Shown piece by piece: positions 5,897 through 7,372 of a stretch of DNA of 7,372 nucleotides. This DNA is from Alphaproteobacteria bacterium (GTDB lineage Bacteria > Pseudomonadota > Alphaproteobacteria > Puniceispirillales > Puniceispirillaceae). A program made the position numbers and the translations under genes. Below the pieces are notes generated by a model. It was not told the DNA's origin. It did not search any database and was given only the letters and a program-made list of their open reading frames with translations. Every line of letters begins with the position of its first letter. Position 1 is the first letter of the stretch. The stretch lies in NCBI GenBank assembly GCA_011526395.1, contig WTHW01000154.1, forward strand, positions 1-7,372. Direction: 5' to 3'.

Positions 5897-5928
5897 AAAA
5901 AGAGAGGCATAAGCCTCTCTTTTTTTTT
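5897..5928. terminator. Bidirectional intrinsic terminator between degP and serB
   Basis: AGAGAGGC (5901-5908) and GCCTCTCT (5913-5920) form a perfect 8-bp stem with an ATAA loop. On the + strand eight T follow (5921-5928). On the minus strand four T follow, from AAAA at 5897-5900. It can therefore end degP (strong) and serB (weaker). The serB TAA stop (5929-5927) lies inside the T-run. Confidence 0.9.
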
Positions 5929-6805
5929 ACTTTATGTCTGTTTCAGAGATGCCTTGAAGGAACAATGCACCGCATAGACTAGAATGATTAAGCTGTGTGG
6001 TAATTGTCTCTCTTACCAGTGGCTTTCCTTGCCATGCGATCCCAAGGCCAGCTGTCTGAAGCATCGGGATATCATTCGCGCCATCTCCCATGCAAATCGC
6101 ATCTTGATGTGTGAGACCTAGTCTTTCACAATATTCATTCAGAACGCGCACCTTTGCTGATGAATCCAAAATTGGGGGTTTGGTGTATCCATCGAGCTGG
6201 TCACCTGTCACCGCTAGCTCGTTTGCATAATGAGCATGGAAATCAAGTGTCTCTTTAATATGCTGTGTCAAAAATGTGAAACCACCGCTGACAAGCAAAC
6301 AAGTGGCATCTTGCGCGCGCATGGTTGCAACAAGCTCGCGCGCACCATCAAATAGGTGTGTGTTGCGAACAATATCATCAAGAAGCGAGGCAGGCGCACC
6401 CTTCAGCATGGCAAGCCTTTCAATAAGCGCTTGTGAGAAATCAATCTCGCCAGCCATAGCTCTAGCTGTAATCGGTTTAACCGCCTCACTAATGCCAGCA
6501 AGTTCTGCAATATGGTCAAGTGATTCAGATGTGATGATGGTGCTGTCCATATCACAGAGCATCAGTTTTTTTACATGAGGTGCGCTATGCAATAGATTCA
6601 CATCAATCCCAACCTCATCACCTGCTGCTCTATATCTCTCACTATCAACCGGCTCGTTTATTTTGAAAAAGGCAGCTTGTCCTATTATCTTTGAGCGAGA
6701 TAGAATATGAAGGTCATGACCACCAGATTGCGCGGCCACATCCTTCACAAAACTCTCAAAGGGACGCGCAGGTTTGGACGAGGAGAAGTGCAGGAAAGCT
6801 TGCAT
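5927..6805 (-). CDS. serB: Phosphoserine phosphatase (HAD superfamily)
   Basis: Hydrolyses phosphoserine to serine, the last step of serine synthesis; cytosolic, Mg-dependent. Length is 292 aa, usual for alphaproteobacterial SerB. About 80 N-terminal residues form a divergent, possibly ACT-like region. The HAD core then shows motif I DMDST (D85 nucleophile, D87 acid/base), E94 of the substrate pocket, R130 in IERLAMLKG, motif II LVSGGFT (S173), K218 in SSAKVRVL and motif III GDGANDIPML (D241, D245). These match the residues known for SerB catalysis, so activity is expected. The start has only a weak AAGAAAG upstream. The gene is divergent from miaA with 31 bp between start codons, so its promoter probably lies inside miaA. 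It ends against the bidirectional terminator shared with degP. Confidence 0.95.
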   Translation of the reverse strand: MQAFLHFSSSKPARPFESFVKDVAAQSGGHDLHILSRSKIIGQAAFFKINEPVDSERYRAAGDEVGIDVNLLHSAPHVKKLMLCDMDSTIITSESLDHIAELAGISEAVKPITARAMAGEIDFSQALIERLAMLKGAPASLLDDIVRNTHLFDGARELVATMRAQDATCLLVSGGFTFLTQHIKETLDFHAHYANELAVTGDQLDGYTKPPILDSSAKVRVLNEYCERLGLTHQDAICMGDGANDIPMLQTAGLGIAWQGKPLVRETITTQLNHSSLCGALFLQGISETDIK

Positions 6806-6836
6806 GATTTTCTTTCTTAATTTAGGGCGTTAGCTT

Positions 6837-7372
6837 ATGGCTAAAAATATGGACGCAAAATTCGACTTGTCGCAAGATTATATCATGGTTGCAGGGCCAA
6901 CGGCGAGTGGTAAATCAGCGCTCGCTATTGATTTGGCGCGCGCCTTTGATGGTGTGGTCATTAATGCGGATTCCATGCAAATCTATCAAGATCTATCTGT
7001 TGTCACTGCTTGTCCTGATGAGGCAGAAAAAACGCAAGCGCCACATGTCTTATATAATACTCTCGATGGTGCTGAAGCTTGCTCTGTCGGCAAATGGTTG
7101 AAGCTTGCAACTGCCGAAGTCGAGCGCGCGCGCCAATCCGGCAAACTGCCTATTTTGTGTGGCGGCACGGCCCTCTATCTCAACGCTGCCCAGCATGGCA
7201 TGTCCCAAATCCCTGAAGTGCCAAATGACATTCATGAACAAGTCATTACAGAGCATCGCGAAAGAGGCGGGCAAGCTATGTTGGATGAGCTTGCCAAAAT
7301 TGATGTCACGCTAGCAGATAAATTATTTGCAGGTGACAGCCAGCGTATCACGCGCGCTATCGAGGTTTACCG
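6837..7372 (+). CDS. miaA: tRNA dimethylallyltransferase, N-terminal part (3' end outside window)
   Basis: Transfers a dimethylallyl group to A37 of tRNAs that read codons starting with U; cytosolic. 178 full codons are present of a usual 290-320, with the frame open to the window end. Visible features: P-loop GPTASGKSALA (20-30), INADSMQIYQDLSV with the catalytic-region Asp (D45), the TAxP element (57-60), PHVLYNTLDG (69-78), SVGKW (83-87), LCGGTALYL (107-115) and D167SQRITRAIEVY. The usual TARP or TAKP reads TACP (C59). The start at 6837 has AGGG (6824-6827) nine bases upstream; an in-frame ATG at 6849 is an alternative. The gene is divergent from serB across 31 bp, and no convincing miaA promoter is visible in that gap, so it is probably within the 5' end of serB. 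Confidence 0.96.
   Translation, partial: MAKNMDAKFDLSQDYIMVAGPTASGKSALAIDLARAFDGVVINADSMQIYQDLSVVTACPDEAEKTQAPHVLYNTLDGAEACSVGKWLKLATAEVERARQSGKLPILCGGTALYLNAAQHGMSQIPEVPNDIHEQVITEHRERGGQAMLDELAKIDVTLADKLFAGDSQRITRAIEVY
6877..6885 (-). promoter_or_regulatory. Candidate serB promoter inside miaA
   Basis: Read on the minus strand, TGATATAAT is a perfect TATAAT (6882-6877) with an upstream TG. There is no good -35. Transcription would start near 6870 and give a serB leader of about 65 bases. The element coincides with miaA codons 14-16 (Asp-Tyr-Ile), so it could also be a chance result of coding sequence. Confidence 0.45.

Noticed and set aside
6276..6578. + strand open frame inside serB
   Set aside because: Antisense to the HAD core of serB, with no ribosome binding site and no recognisable domain.
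1..7372. CRISPR array, tRNA/rRNA, insertion sequence, phage or defence system
   Set aside because: No repeat-spacer pattern, structured RNA gene, transposase, terminal repeat or unrecognised large ORF is visible. Every long gene is a known core family.

Overview
This is a stretch of core bacterial chromosome. It most likely comes from an alphaproteobacterium with a moderate to slightly low GC content. That is inferred from the gene order (thyA-folA, hflK-hflC, a degP-type protease, then serB divergent from miaA), from the glycine-rich MPWNNQGGGG start of HflK, and from protein sequences that read as alphaproteobacterial. A marine SAR116-like lineage would fit, but the window alone cannot prove it. 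I see no mobile element, CRISPR array, tRNA or rRNA, and no defence or other clearly novel system.

Layout. Positions 1-891 hold the end of thyA (thymidylate synthase) and all of folA (dihydrofolate reductase), a tight + strand pair that makes dTMP and recycles the dihydrofolate this produces. Positions 881-1987 on the minus strand hold mrp/apbC, an Fe-S cluster carrier ATPase, whose 3' end overlaps folA tail to tail by 11 bp. A 216-bp divergent control region (1988-2203) separates mrp from hflK. It carries a good extended -10 for hflK and several inverted repeats. hflK and hflC (2204-4208) lie one base apart and encode the membrane SPFH complex that controls the FtsH protease. A strong intrinsic terminator (about 4225-4261) ends this operon. 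degP (4364-5866) follows with its own leader and encodes a periplasmic HtrA protease with two PDZ domains. A bidirectional terminator (5897-5928) separates degP from serB (5927-6805, minus), the phosphoserine phosphatase of serine synthesis. Only 31 bp lie between the serB start and the start of miaA (6837 onward, +), a tRNA dimethylallyltransferase cut off by the window end.

Functional links. Serine feeds one-carbon units into the folate pool used by ThyA and FolA. HflK/HflC (with FtsH) and DegP are envelope protein quality control. The parts worth a second look are small regulatory structures: a 9-bp perfect hairpin at the folA/mrp convergent overlap, a long-armed inverted repeat just before the mrp start, a nested palindrome at the predicted hflK transcription start, a G7 run at the hflK/hflC junction, tandem AT-rich repeats before degP, and a likely serB promoter inside miaA.
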